Assembly: GCF_000292525.1 (NCBI RefSeq)
Contig: NZ_AEYF01000004.1
Location: 19,376-83,375, forward strand
Reading direction: 5' to 3'
Origin: Rhizobium sp. CCGE 510
GTDB taxonomy: Bacteria; Pseudomonadota; Alphaproteobacteria; Rhizobiales; Rhizobiaceae
DNA: 64,000 bases
The notes under the pieces are model-generated. The model ran no database searches. It was not told the origin of the DNA and was given only the letters and a program-made list of their open reading frames with translations. This document shows, piece after piece, positions 24,992-33,026 of this stretch. The position numbers were made by a program, and so were the translations under genes. Within the stretch, counting starts at the first letter, position 1; each line of letters begins with the position of its first letter.

Positions 24992-26344
24992 TTGAAAGAT
25001 CCCGCCTTGGCCCTTTCCACCTTCGATACGCTTTTGCAGAAGATCGAAACCCGCAACGCCCGTGCCGGCATCATCGGGCTCGGTTATGTCGGCCTGCCGC
25101 TGGCGATGGCGGTGGCGCGCAGCGGTTTTGCGGTCACCGGCTTCGATATCGATCCCGGGAAGATGGTGGCGCTCGATGCTCGCCGCTCCTATATCGACGC
25201 CGTCAGCGATGCAGCACTTGCCGCCGAGATCGAGGCCGGGCGTTTCCAGGCGACGACCGATTTCGCCGGGCTTGCCGCCTGCGACGTCATCATCATCTGC
25301 GTGCCGACGCCGCTGACCAAACACCGCGATCCCGACCTTTCCTTCGTCGAGGCGACATCGCGCTCGATCGCCCAGCATCTGCGCCCCGGTCAGCTCGTCG
25401 TACTGGAATCGACAACCTATCCCGGCACGACCGACGACATCGTCAAGGTCATCCTCGAAGGCACCGGGCTGAAATCCGGCGCGGATTTCTTCGTCGGCTT
25501 CTCGCCGGAGCGCGAGGATCCCGGCAATCAGCATTATCATACTGCCAGCATCCCGAAGGTCGTTGCCGGCGATGGCACTGAAGCGCTGGCGCTGATGAAG
25601 GCCTTCTACGGCGCGGCGGTATCGACTGTCGTGCCGGTCTCCTCGAACGCGACGGCCGAGGCGGTGAAGCTGACCGAAAACATCTTCCGTTCGGTCAACA
25701 TCGCGCTCGTCAACGAGCTGAAGACCGTCTATGCGGCGATGGGCATCGACGTCTGGGAAGTGATCGACGCGGCCAAGACCAAGCCCTTCGGCTACATGCC
25801 CTTCTATCCCGGCCCCGGCCTCGGCGGCCATTGCATCCCGATCGATCCCTTCTACCTTACCTGGAAATCGCGTGAATACGAGCTGCCCACCCGCTTCATC
25901 GAGCTGGCCGGCGAGATCAATTCGGCGATGCCGCGTTATGTCGTCGGCAAGCTTGCCGAAGCGCTCGACATTCGCGCCGGCAAGGCGCTGAGCCGCAGCA
26001 AGGTGCTGGTGCTCGGGCTCGCCTACAAGAAGAACGTTGCCGATATAAGAGAGAGCCCGTCGCTGCGGCTGATCGAGATCATCGAGGAACGTGGCGGACG
26101 GGCCGACTATCACGACCCCTTCGTCGCCGAAATCCCGCCGACACGTGAATATCAAGCGCTGAAGGGGCGCAAATCGGTGGCGCTGACGCCCGAGGCGATT
26201 GCCCGCTACGATGCAGTGCTGGTGGCGACCGACCATGACAGCGTGGATTATGCGGCGCTGGCAAAAGGCGCTACGCTGATCATCGACACGCGCAACGTTT
26301 TCAACCGGCTCGGCCTTTCGGCCGATCACGTCATCAAGGCGTGA
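24992..26344 (+). CDS. UDP-N-acetyl-hexosamine dehydrogenase (WbpA/TviB-type nucleotide-sugar dehydrogenase), 450 aa
   Basis: It oxidises the C6 of a UDP-sugar to a uronic acid with NAD, for polysaccharide synthesis. The NAD motif is GIIGLGYVGLPLAMA near residues 26-40. The catalytic cysteine is C281 in GPGLGGHCIPIDPFYL. The KLTENIFRSVNIALVNEL helix and the C-terminal GLAYKKNVADIRESPSLRLIE block are diagnostic; LSPEREDPGN-like FSPEREDPGN supports the UDP-GlcNAc/ManNAc group over UDP-glucose dehydrogenase. The start is a TTG at 24992 with a poor ribosome-binding site, so it is uncertain by a few codons. It stands alone, without other sugar genes nearby. Confidence 0.9.
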   Translation: MKDPALALSTFDTLLQKIETRNARAGIIGLGYVGLPLAMAVARSGFAVTGFDIDPGKMVALDARRSYIDAVSDAALAAEIEAGRFQATTDFAGLAACDVIIICVPTPLTKHRDPDLSFVEATSRSIAQHLRPGQLVVLESTTYPGTTDDIVKVILEGTGLKSGADFFVGFSPEREDPGNQHYHTASIPKVVAGDGTEALALMKAFYGAAVSTVVPVSSNATAEAVKLTENIFRSVNIALVNELKTVYAAMGIDVWEVIDAAKTKPFGYMPFYPGPGLGGHCIPIDPFYLTWKSREYELPTRFIELAGEINSAMPRYVVGKLAEALDIRAGKALSRSKVLVLGLAYKKNVADIRESPSLRLIEIIEERGGRADYHDPFVAEIPPTREYQALKGRKSVALTPEAIARYDAVLVATDHDSVDYAALAKGATLIIDTRNVFNRLGLSADHVIKA

Positions 26345-26370
26345 CGGCCATAGCTAAGAAGGGATGCTCG

Positions 26371-26584
26371 ATGGCGCGCGTTCGTTTGACCGAGTTCCGG
26401 CAGAACATCGCATCCTATTTCGATCAGGTCCTGTCCTCTGATCGTGACCCGTCGAGGGTCGGAAGCAATGGTCTTAGTTGCCGAAGGCGAATACGAAAGT
26501 ATGCGGGAGACGCTGCACCTGCTCTCGACATCTGCCAATTTTGTCCGGCTGCGCGAAAGTATCGCACAGCTTCGTCAGGGGTAG
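26371..26584 (+). pseudogene. Frameshifted Phd/YefM-type antitoxin
   Basis: The first frame encodes MARVRLTEFRQNIASYFDQVL, a typical Phd/YefM N-terminus. From about 26438 the family sequence continues in the +1 frame: LIVTRRGSEAMVLVAEGEYE, then SMRETLHLLSTSANFVRL, ending RESIAQLRQG with a stop at 26582. One frameshift near 26435 therefore breaks the gene. An ATG overlapping the stop opens MLENHPTL and then stops, which may be the beginning of a lost toxin gene. Confidence 0.7.
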
Positions 26585-26775
26585 ATGCTCGAGAACCATC
26601 CAACTCTCTGACCTGAAGCGATGCAGTTCAAAGTGCTGCAGCGCCCTTGCGCGTCTTATATTCATCCGCGCCGGTTTCTTTTGTTAAGCCAGATTTCATC
26701 CCTGCAGTTTAAGCATGCTGAGTGCGCCACAACCATTTCGGGGGCGGATTGGATTAGTTCCGAGGGAGGAATATC

Positions 26776-27150
26776 TTGAAGAGTTTTGTTGCTGCGGCTG
26801 TCGCAATCGGTGTTGTCTGCTCCTGCGCTTCTGTCGCGTCCGCGCAGACGAAGGGTGACTGGGTTCTCGGAAACTACAAGGGCGCCGGTTATTGGTTCCC
26901 CGGCGTTATCGACACGGTCGCAGGCGGGAAGGTCACGATCCGCTATGATGACGGCGATAAGGAGACCGTTCCTGTGAGCGACGTGCGTCCTTACGATTGG
27001 GTCATCAGCAAGAAGGTGGAATGCAACTACAAGGGCGCTGGCGATTGGTATGCCGGCAAAATCACCTCGCTTGGCGGCGAGAAGATCGGCATTGCCTATG
27101 ATGACGGCGACAAGGAAACCACCCGCACCGGCCGTTGCCGTTCCAAATAA
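26776..27150 (+). CDS. Secreted protein with two Tudor/agenet-like repeats, 124 aa
   Basis: The start is a TTG (26776) with a strong GGGAGGA five bases upstream. A signal peptide (1-23, ending SVASAQ) precedes two tandem copies of a short beta-barrel-like unit: NYKGAGYWFPGVIDTVAGG ... IRYDDGDKETV (about 31-66) and NYKGAGDWYAGKITSLGGE ... IAYDDGDKETT (about 81-115). The YDDGD-KE motif resembles Tudor-like folds. The repeats are about 60% identical, so the protein arose by internal duplication. A terminator follows. A periplasmic binding role is possible but not shown. Confidence 0.75.
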   Translation: MKSFVAAAVAIGVVCSCASVASAQTKGDWVLGNYKGAGYWFPGVIDTVAGGKVTIRYDDGDKETVPVSDVRPYDWVISKKVECNYKGAGDWYAGKITSLGGEKIGIAYDDGDKETTRTGRCRSK

Positions 27151-27177
27151 GTCCGTCCCTAAACTAGGGTAAGATCA

Positions 27178-27215
27178 GCCCGTCGCCTCAAAGCGGCGGG
27201 TTTTGCTTTCTTCGG
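27178..27215 (+). terminator. Rho-independent terminator
   Basis: CCCGTCGC and GCGGCGGG form a stem (one G-T pair) with loop CTCAAA, followed by TTTTGCTTTCTT. It lies about 30 bp after the secreted repeat protein and just before the end of the convergent DUF3095 gene. Confidence 0.7.
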
Positions 27216-27223
27216 TGGGCGTC

Positions 27224-28399
27224 TCAAATGACGGGCGGCGCTGCAGAAAGCGATTTTCCGGTCATCCGGCTGGCGGCCACTGCATAACCGCCTGATGCAC
27301 CGTCGATGAAATGCATGTGGTCGCGCGAAATCGGCGTCGGCACGAAGCAGGTCATCAGCGCCGAGGCCTGCCGATGCAGGCCGTAGCGGGCAATGCCCCT
27401 GGCCCGCGCCGCTTCCAGCAGGGTCTCGATCCGTTTCAGATGTTCGGCATCGACGTCGACCGTCATCTTCAGCCCGTCGTCGAATTTGCGGAAATCGGAA
27501 TTGCCGGCGACGTCGCGCTTGTAGCGGCGCGCATCGAAGCGGCCGAGCGGAATGCCGAGCCTGTAGAACAGCACGGTCACCGCGAGTTGCAGGAAGATGA
27601 AGAGCTTCTGCCGCAACCGCCGGCCGGCCGGCGCGGTGGCCTTGGCCTCGCGGTTGATGCCGTGCAGCGAGAAGGCGAAGTTTGGGCCGCCGGCCGGCAC
27701 CGGATGGCTGTCGCGGTTCTGCTCGGTGGTGATGGCGACGATGCCGTTGACGAGGTCGCGGAATTCTTCGCCCGGCCGGCCTTCGCCGGGAACCGCGATG
27801 ATCGAGACGATCTCGCCGTTTTGCGCATCGATCGGGCTCCAGCGGCACGAGAGGCCGGTCAGATCCGGACGTGTTCCGGACGCCCCGCGCTCGACGGCGT
27901 AATGGCCGAGCTTCATCTGCCGTTCGGCCCAGCTGGTGCCGCCGCCCCAAAACATCGCATAGGTGACATGCGGGCTTGCCGAGTAACGCGCGACGCGGAC
28001 GTCCAAGCCCTCTGCGCGCGTGTCCGTGACCGGAACGATGGCGATGCGCAGCATCAGGCCGAGATCTTCCTCGACCCAGACCTGCACGGCGGCAAGGGCA
28101 TCACGCGCCGCCTGCTCCAACGAGCCCGGAAGCGCGATCAGGGCGCCGTCGCCACCGAAGACGAAAGGATAATCGCCCTTGCCGACAGCGTTGAGGACAG
28201 CCGAAATGACGCTGGCGCCCGCCATGTTGACGTCCTTGTACCGGCCGCCGGCAATCGCCTGCGTCGAGCCGACGATATCGGCAAGCGCCAGCACCCACCT
28301 CTCCGGCAGCGGCCGGTAATTGGCGGCATCGGTCACGCCCTCGAAGGCGCTGAACAACGGCACGGCGGCAAAGAATTCTTCGTCGGTCACGGTTTTCAT
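27224..28399 (-). CDS. DUF3095 (cyclase-like) protein, 391 aa
   Basis: A soluble or peripheral protein of the DUF3095 family. The N-terminal two thirds resemble a class III nucleotide cyclase fold: WVLALADIVGSTQAI at about 33-47 in the position of the first metal aspartate, and YPFVFGGDGALIALPG at about 77-92 for the second. The C-terminal third is unique (FRKFDDGLKMTVDVD, YGLHRQASALMTCFVP, DHMHFIDGASGGYA). Catalysis by this family is not established. The start MKTVTDEEFF is preferred to an upstream ATG at 28450, as it matches the usual N-terminus. Confidence 0.82.
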   Translation of the reverse strand: MKTVTDEEFFAAVPLFSAFEGVTDAANYRPLPERWVLALADIVGSTQAIAGGRYKDVNMAGASVISAVLNAVGKGDYPFVFGGDGALIALPGSLEQAARDALAAVQVWVEEDLGLMLRIAIVPVTDTRAEGLDVRVARYSASPHVTYAMFWGGGTSWAERQMKLGHYAVERGASGTRPDLTGLSCRWSPIDAQNGEIVSIIAVPGEGRPGEEFRDLVNGIVAITTEQNRDSHPVPAGGPNFAFSLHGINREAKATAPAGRRLRQKLFIFLQLAVTVLFYRLGIPLGRFDARRYKRDVAGNSDFRKFDDGLKMTVDVDAEHLKRIETLLEAARARGIARYGLHRQASALMTCFVPTPISRDHMHFIDGASGGYAVAASRMTGKSLSAAPPVI

Positions 28400-28523
28400 G
28401 TCATCCAGCTTAGCACAGACCCATGTTGCCACTGCAACGCCATTTCCCATTTACGGCAATCGACTTGGCAAGGTTTCATGTGTTAGCACGCGCTCACGAT
28501 TTTTCATGACGGATATGGATTAG

Positions 28524-29003
28524 ATGAGCCGCCTCGACAGCTTCATTCGCCGGTTGACGGCCCAACGCGACATTTTGAACGCGATCATCGATCTGGTCGG
28601 CGAAATCGACGGCCCGGTGCTGGAATTCGGCCTCGGCAACGGCCGCACCTATGACCACCTGCGCGAAAATTTCCCCGGCCGCCGCATCGTCGCCTTCGAC
28701 TGGGAGGTCCGCTCCTATTCGGCCTCGACGCCGGCGGCGGAGGATATGGTAACCGGCAATATCCGCGACTCCGGCCAGGCCTTCCTCGGCATCGGCGCGG
28801 CGCTCGCCCATGCCGATATCGGCACCGGCCATGACGAGATCGACGCGGTGACGCTCACCTGGCTGCCGCAACTGATGGCCGGCGTCCTCGCCCCAAACGG
28901 CATCGCCGTCAGCGGCCTGCCGCTGGAGCATGCCGAACTGCTGGCGCTGCCGCTGCCGGAGGGGATCAAGGACGGGCGGTATTTTCTGTATCGGAGGACA
29001 TGA
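28524..29003 (+). CDS. Class I SAM-dependent methyltransferase-like protein, 159 aa
   Basis: A short Rossmann-type methyltransferase. Motif I is GPVLEFGLGNGRTYDHLRE (about 30-48), followed by the acidic post-motif RRIVAFDWEV. Later strands are MVTGNIRDS and AVSGLPLEHAELL. At 159 residues it lacks a full C-terminal substrate domain, which is normal for this rhizobial group. It is divergent from the DUF3095 gene by 124 bp. The substrate is unknown. Confidence 0.8.
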   Translation: MSRLDSFIRRLTAQRDILNAIIDLVGEIDGPVLEFGLGNGRTYDHLRENFPGRRIVAFDWEVRSYSASTPAAEDMVTGNIRDSGQAFLGIGAALAHADIGTGHDEIDAVTLTWLPQLMAGVLAPNGIAVSGLPLEHAELLALPLPEGIKDGRYFLYRRT

Positions 29004-29170
29004 GCAGGCGGATGAGCCGACTACGCGGCACGGGGAGGCGTGCAAAGCACCACATTGTATGAGCGAATCCCCCGGCACGTCGCGAACCAAGCCCATCTCG
29101 TGGCCATCGAAGTTAAAAGCCTCCCCGCCCAAGCGTCGCTTTTGAACGCCGACGCGGTGGAACTGCCTCA

Positions 29171-29199
29171 TTGCAATTTATGCGTTTGAATTGTAGCTG
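29171..29199 (+). repeat. 29-bp upstream repeat of the DUF805 tandem, copy 1
   Basis: TTGCAATTTATGCGTTTGA plus ATTGTAGCTG lies 79 bp before the first DUF805 start. Near-identical copies precede the second and third DUF805 genes at the same distance. Confidence 0.75.
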
Positions 29200-29277
29200 T
29201 TTTTTGGTCGGCCTACGGGTCCGAGCCGATAGGTGAGGATCACCAAGGTCGCAGCTGGCAGAGATGGAGCATTTAAA

Positions 29278-29724
29278 GTGGGGTTTACTGAAGCTGCCGG
29301 TACGGTTCTGGTGCAGAAGTATGCAACGTTCTCCGGCAGGGCCTCCCGCTCGGAATATTGGTGGTATGTTTTATTCTATATTTTAGTGCTGATTGCGATG
29401 GGCGTCTTGTGCAATGTGGTCGCCGGCTTTTCCGATTTCCGGGACGGAGTTCCCCCACCACTCGCCCTCCTCTTCTTCCTCTGCGGATTGATTTGGCTCG
29501 CAATGTTTTTGCCAGCGATAGCAGTTCAAGTTCGCCGCTTTCATGATCGCAACATTTCCGGTTGGTGGTATCTCGGGCTGTGCATTGCTAATTTCGTTCC
29601 CTACATCGGTCTGATTGCAGTTATTGCGATCCTGGTGATCAACGTGCTTCCGGGCACCGAAGGTCCGAACAAGTTCGGGCCCGATCCGTTGCGTCCTCAA
29701 GCGCGCGCGGAGGTCTTTGCCTAA
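29278..29724 (+). CDS. DUF805 membrane protein, copy 1, 148 aa
   Basis: An inner-membrane protein with four predicted helices. DUF805 signatures are complete: KYATFSGRASRSEYWW at the N-terminus, VQVRRFHDRNISGWWYL in the loop before helix 3, and LPGTEGPNKFGPDP at the C-terminus. The start is GTG 29278 with GGAG nine bases upstream; it gives VGFTEAAGTVLVQKY, aligning with MGFT of the other two copies, all 148 residues long. A longer GTG-led frame exists but has no support. DUF805 proteins have no established biochemical role. This copy diverges most in its central helices. Confidence 0.85.
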   Translation: MGFTEAAGTVLVQKYATFSGRASRSEYWWYVLFYILVLIAMGVLCNVVAGFSDFRDGVPPPLALLFFLCGLIWLAMFLPAIAVQVRRFHDRNISGWWYLGLCIANFVPYIGLIAVIAILVINVLPGTEGPNKFGPDPLRPQARAEVFA

Positions 29725-29776
29725 GAGCTGGGTATCCTCAACTTTGTGCTAGCGCCTGTTTGAAACAACCGACTTA

Positions 29777-29805
29777 TTGCAATTTCTGCGTTTGACTTGC
29801 AGCTG
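29777..29805 (+). repeat. 29-bp upstream repeat of the DUF805 tandem, copy 2
   Basis: TTGCAATTTCTGCGTTTGA plus CTTGCAGCTG lies 78 bp before the second DUF805 start, 606 bp after copy 1. It differs from copy 1 at three positions. Confidence 0.75.
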
Positions 29806-29882
29806 GTTTTCATCTGATATTTCGGTAATTCCAAGGCGATGGTCAGTGATCGCCGCGCCAGTAAGCAGAAATGAGCATTTCA

Positions 29883-30329
29883 ATGGGGTTTACTAAAGCC
29901 GTTCGGACGGTTTTCAAGGAGAAATATGCGACCTTCTCTGGCAGGGCTTCCCGCTCGGAGTATTGGTGGTCTTATCTTCTCTATATGCTGGGGTTGATTG
30001 CATTTGTGATTGCAATTAGTGGAACTCTCGTCGCCGCTCTTAGTGACATTGCATCTTTGTCACTAATGATTGCCCTCCCAGTCATCGGCGGATTGCTTGT
30101 CCTTGCAGCTTTGTTGCCAGCGATAGCCGTTCAGGTCCGCCGCTTCCACGATCGCAACATTTCAGGTTGGTGGTATCTCGCGCTGTTCATCGGCAGCTTA
30201 GTTCCTTACGTCGGTATCATTGCAGGGATCGCGATCCTCGTGATCAGCGTACTCAAAGGCACAGAGGGCCCAAACAAGTTTGGGCCGGATCCGCTGCGTC
30301 CCGAGGCGAGAGCAGAGGTTTTTGCGTAA
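29883..30329 (+). CDS. DUF805 membrane protein, copy 2, 148 aa
   Basis: The second of three tandem paralogues. It carries MGFTKAVRTVFKEKYATF, SGRASRSEYWW, VQVRRFHDRNISGWWYLAL and KGTEGPNKFGPDPLRPEA with four hydrophobic helices. ATG 29883 is chosen over an in-frame ATG four codons upstream by alignment with the other copies. The membrane-embedded parts differ among copies while the polar signature loops are nearly identical, a pattern that suggests conserved cytoplasmic contacts and divergent membrane partners. Confidence 0.87.
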   Translation: MGFTKAVRTVFKEKYATFSGRASRSEYWWSYLLYMLGLIAFVIAISGTLVAALSDIASLSLMIALPVIGGLLVLAALLPAIAVQVRRFHDRNISGWWYLALFIGSLVPYVGIIAGIAILVISVLKGTEGPNKFGPDPLRPEARAEVFA

Positions 30330-30420
30330 AGAGCAAGTCTTGGCTGCCGACGGCGTTGTTCCTTCCACCTTGACTCAGTTTTCGCGTCACCTGGCGCCAG
30401 TTTTTGAAGCAACCGGCTTA

Positions 30421-30449
30421 TTGCAATTTTTACGTTTGAATTGTAGCTG
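30421..30449 (+). repeat. 29-bp upstream repeat of the DUF805 tandem, copy 3
   Basis: TTGCAATTTTTACGTTTGA plus ATTGTAGCTG lies 84 bp before the third DUF805 start, 644 bp after copy 2. It differs from copy 1 at only two positions. Confidence 0.75.
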
Positions 30450-30532
30450 TTTTCTCCTGCGAATTATTATCGCAGCAAGACGCTGGAGAACCCGCCGGCT
30501 ACCGCGCTTGCAAGCAGAAATGGGAAATTAAT

Positions 30533-30979
30533 ATGGGGTTTACTCAAGCTGTTCGGACAGTTTTGACGCAGAAATATGCAACTTTCTCCGGTAGGGCCTC
30601 CCGTTCCGAATATTGGTGGTTTCAGCTGTTCTATGGATTGTTGGCTCTCGCAATAGTAGTTTTGGCCTTCGCTGCAGGCGCGTTTTCCGGCCAGCAGGGC
30701 GGAACATCTTCACTGGTGGTCGTCCTTATGATTATTGGCGGATTGTTGGCGCTCGGCCTCGTTTCGCCGATCCTAGCCCTTCAGGTTCGCCGCTTTCATG
30801 ATCGCAACATGTCCGGTTGGTGGTATCTTGCGGTGATCATCTTGGGCATGGTTCCCGTTATCGGTCGCGTTAGCGGCCTCGCGATTACCATTATTTCCGC
30901 GATGAAGGGCACCGAAGGTCCGAACAAGTTTGGTCCGGATCCGCTGCGTCCCGACGCGCGGGCAGAGGTCTTTGCCTAG
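30533..30979 (+). CDS. DUF805 membrane protein, copy 3, 148 aa
   Basis: The third tandem paralogue: MGFTQAVRTVLTQKYATF, SGRASRSEYWW, LQVRRFHDRNMSGWWYL and KGTEGPNKFGPDP. ATG 30533 follows GGGAAATTAAT. The first membrane segment differs from the other copies (AIVVLAFAAGAFSGQQGG). Only three bases separate its stop from the next gene, so it is the copy directly linked to the MoxR/DUF58 operon. Confidence 0.87.
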   Translation: MGFTQAVRTVLTQKYATFSGRASRSEYWWFQLFYGLLALAIVVLAFAAGAFSGQQGGTSSLVVVLMIIGGLLALGLVSPILALQVRRFHDRNMSGWWYLAVIILGMVPVIGRVSGLAITIISAMKGTEGPNKFGPDPLRPDARAEVFA

Positions 30980-30982
30980 AAG

Positions 30983-31738
30983 ATGACAATGCGCAACGCC
31001 GGCCTGCTGGTGGCTTTGTTCCTGGCCACCTCGGCTCCCTTTCCGCCTGCGCAAGCGCAGGACAGCAGCAGTCAGCAGGTTGAGGGCGGTGATCCTCAAA
31101 GGAGCGCCGCTGGGGCGGAATATGCCTCGCAGTGCCAGCAGAACGGCCTGCGCTGTACGCTGGTCTATGGCGACGCCTCTGCAAAAGACGCACCGGCATC
31201 GAATACGACAACATCGTCACCGCAACGCAAGCCATTGTTTATCCCGCGTGAGCCGGTCGTCAGCGGTCCTCTGGCGGTTGCCGTGGTGCTTGTCGGTCTC
31301 ATCGTTGTCATCGGCTTATGGATCCGCTTCGGAAATGGCGGTGTCTTGCTCTCGTCTGCTCCTCGCGAAATGAAGCGGCAGGGGGAGGCGCCGGAAAGCT
31401 GGCGCACATCGGCCGCGGAGGCTGAGGAAAAGCCGAGCGATTTTCTGCAGCGCATTGCGGCCATGGCGGATCGGCGGCAGGCGCTTGTCCTGCTGCTCAG
31501 GCATTGCCTGCTGCACGCGGCGGATATTACTGGAACACGTTTATTCCGCGCCGATACGGAACGCGCCGTTTTCGCCCGGCTGCCGAAAAATATGCCCGAC
31601 CGCGAGCGGCTTGCAAATTTCCTGACTGCGGTGGAACTCGTCCATTACGGCGGCCGCAGCGTTGCGGAAAACCATTTCAGCACCCTGCTCGCCGCGGCGC
31701 GCGACCTTCTGTCGATCGGCCGATTGACCCATGCGTAA
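30983..31738 (+). CDS. DUF4129-like membrane protein, 251 aa
   Basis: A signal peptide (1-26, PAQAQ) precedes a short periplasmic segment with one cysteine pair (CQQNGLRC). One transmembrane helix follows at about 94-114 (VSGPLAVAVVLVGLIVVIGLW), then a cytoplasmic helical domain containing ALVLLLRHCLLHAADITGTRLF and VELVHYGGRSVAENHF. This topology and the position before MoxR/DUF58 match DUF4129-type proteins. ATG 30989 is an alternative start. It overlaps the next gene by eight bases. Confidence 0.65.
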   Translation: MTMRNAGLLVALFLATSAPFPPAQAQDSSSQQVEGGDPQRSAAGAEYASQCQQNGLRCTLVYGDASAKDAPASNTTTSSPQRKPLFIPREPVVSGPLAVAVVLVGLIVVIGLWIRFGNGGVLLSSAPREMKRQGEAPESWRTSAAEAEEKPSDFLQRIAAMADRRQALVLLLRHCLLHAADITGTRLFRADTERAVFARLPKNMPDRERLANFLTAVELVHYGGRSVAENHFSTLLAAARDLLSIGRLTHA

Positions 31739-33026
31739 GTCGGCCCCCGTTTTGATCCTGATTCTGGTGCTTGGGCTTGCAGCACTGGCGCTCTTCTGGC
31801 TGCCTCGGGATAACGATTATGACCATTCGCCTCTCGGCAGCAAAGGCTTGCAGCTGTGGCTGGAGGCTAAAGGCATACCCGTTGTCCGATCCAATGCGCA
31901 TGTCACCAAAGCACGCTCGCAGATCTCATTGCGCATTCTTTCCCTGCCGATCTCGAAGGATGAGGTCGTCGCCCGCAAAGGCGAGGTTGGCGCCCCTCGG
32001 GCAGACGAGGAAACGGGCGAGGCGGGTCTGGAAAACTGGTCCTATGAGGCGATCAACCACGAGCTGCCGACGCTGATAATAATGCCAAAATGGCGCGGCA
32101 GCGTGTTGAAGGATGGTATTGCTAGGCAATCGGATCTGGTTGCTCTCACCGACATCCAAGAAGAACTCGACAAGATCGATCCTTCGGATTTTCGTCTCGA
32201 TCGATACGGCCCGAGTTTTGAGCAGGCGCAACCACACCTAGAGCCGGGCCAGCCGGTCAAGATCGCCTTGTATGAGGCACAGACCTTCGAGCGGGAGAGC
32301 CTGCCAAGCCGCTGCCACGAGCTCGCGGGTATGCCGTCAGGTGCGCTGATCGTCCAGTGCGAGGACAACCCGTTTGTCTATCTGCTGTCGGATCCCGACC
32401 TGTTGAACAATCACGGGATGGCCCTGGCCGATAACGCCTCCTTCGCCGTGTCGCTCGTCACGCTGCTGCGCGGCGCCAGCGAGACGCGGCCAATCTATCT
32501 GGATACATCAGGCCAATCTCTGGACAGCGAAAAACCGGCTGACGAGGGCAAGTCCTATGAGCGCTCTGCCTCCGATCTCAAGCGGTTTTTCGCCTATCCG
32601 CTGTCGCTCATCTGGGGAACGCTGCTCGTCGTCGCAACAATCTGCTTCTGGCGGGGCGCCTATCGCTTCGGGCCGCCTTTGCGTGAGACATCCGCAAACA
32701 TCGAGCTGTCGAAGACTGCCGCGATCGACGCCACGGCGCGGCTCTTGCGCCTATCGGGCAATGACGGCCGGATGGCCGGTCAGTTCGTGCTGCATCTGCT
32801 TGCCGACAAGGCGCAGCTGCTCTTCGGTTCCGGAGCTGGCAATCAGGCAGGGATAGCGCGGCTGTTTCAACGTCTGGCGCGCCGCGACAAGGCGGGAGCG
32901 CAGGCCTTGCATGCCGCAGCCGAGGCGCTGATCGAACGCGGACATGTGATGACGCGGGCGGATCTGCACCGCCATCTCGAGATATTCAGAAAATTGCTAG
33001 GGAGCATTGAGCTTGGATCTAGGTGA
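31731..33026 (+). CDS. DUF4350-like membrane protein, 431 aa
   Basis: An N-terminal helix (APVLILILVLGLAALALFWL) is followed by DYDHSPLGSKGLQLWLEAKGIPVVRS, the start of a GATase-like DUF4350 domain, and a large periplasmic region. A second helix is near 290-310 (YPLSLIWGTLLVVATICFW). The cytoplasmic tail has AAIDATARLLRLSGNDGR and ends with ALIERGHVMTRADLHRHLEIFRKLLG. DUF4350 proteins are usually encoded between DUF4129 and MoxR genes, as here. It overlaps its neighbours on both sides, so it is translationally coupled. Confidence 0.72.
   Translation: MRKSAPVLILILVLGLAALALFWLPRDNDYDHSPLGSKGLQLWLEAKGIPVVRSNAHVTKARSQISLRILSLPISKDEVVARKGEVGAPRADEETGEAGLENWSYEAINHELPTLIIMPKWRGSVLKDGIARQSDLVALTDIQEELDKIDPSDFRLDRYGPSFEQAQPHLEPGQPVKIALYEAQTFERESLPSRCHELAGMPSGALIVQCEDNPFVYLLSDPDLLNNHGMALADNASFAVSLVTLLRGASETRPIYLDTSGQSLDSEKPADEGKSYERSASDLKRFFAYPLSLIWGTLLVVATICFWRGAYRFGPPLRETSANIELSKTAAIDATARLLRLSGNDGRMAGQFVLHLLADKAQLLFGSGAGNQAGIARLFQRLARRDKAGAQALHAAAEALIERGHVMTRADLHRHLEIFRKLLGSIELGSR

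Noticed and set aside
28494..29171. 225-codon minus-strand frame opposite the small methyltransferase and the following gap
   Set aside because: Its 5' third lies outside the methyltransferase gene and looked partly protein-like, but there is no ribosome-binding site or family motif, and the rest is antisense to motif I of the methyltransferase.
29171..30449. Three regularly spaced 29-bp repeats considered as a CRISPR-like array
   Set aside because: Spacing is about 600 bp with a complete gene between copies and no cas genes; they are promoter-region copies of tandemly duplicated genes.
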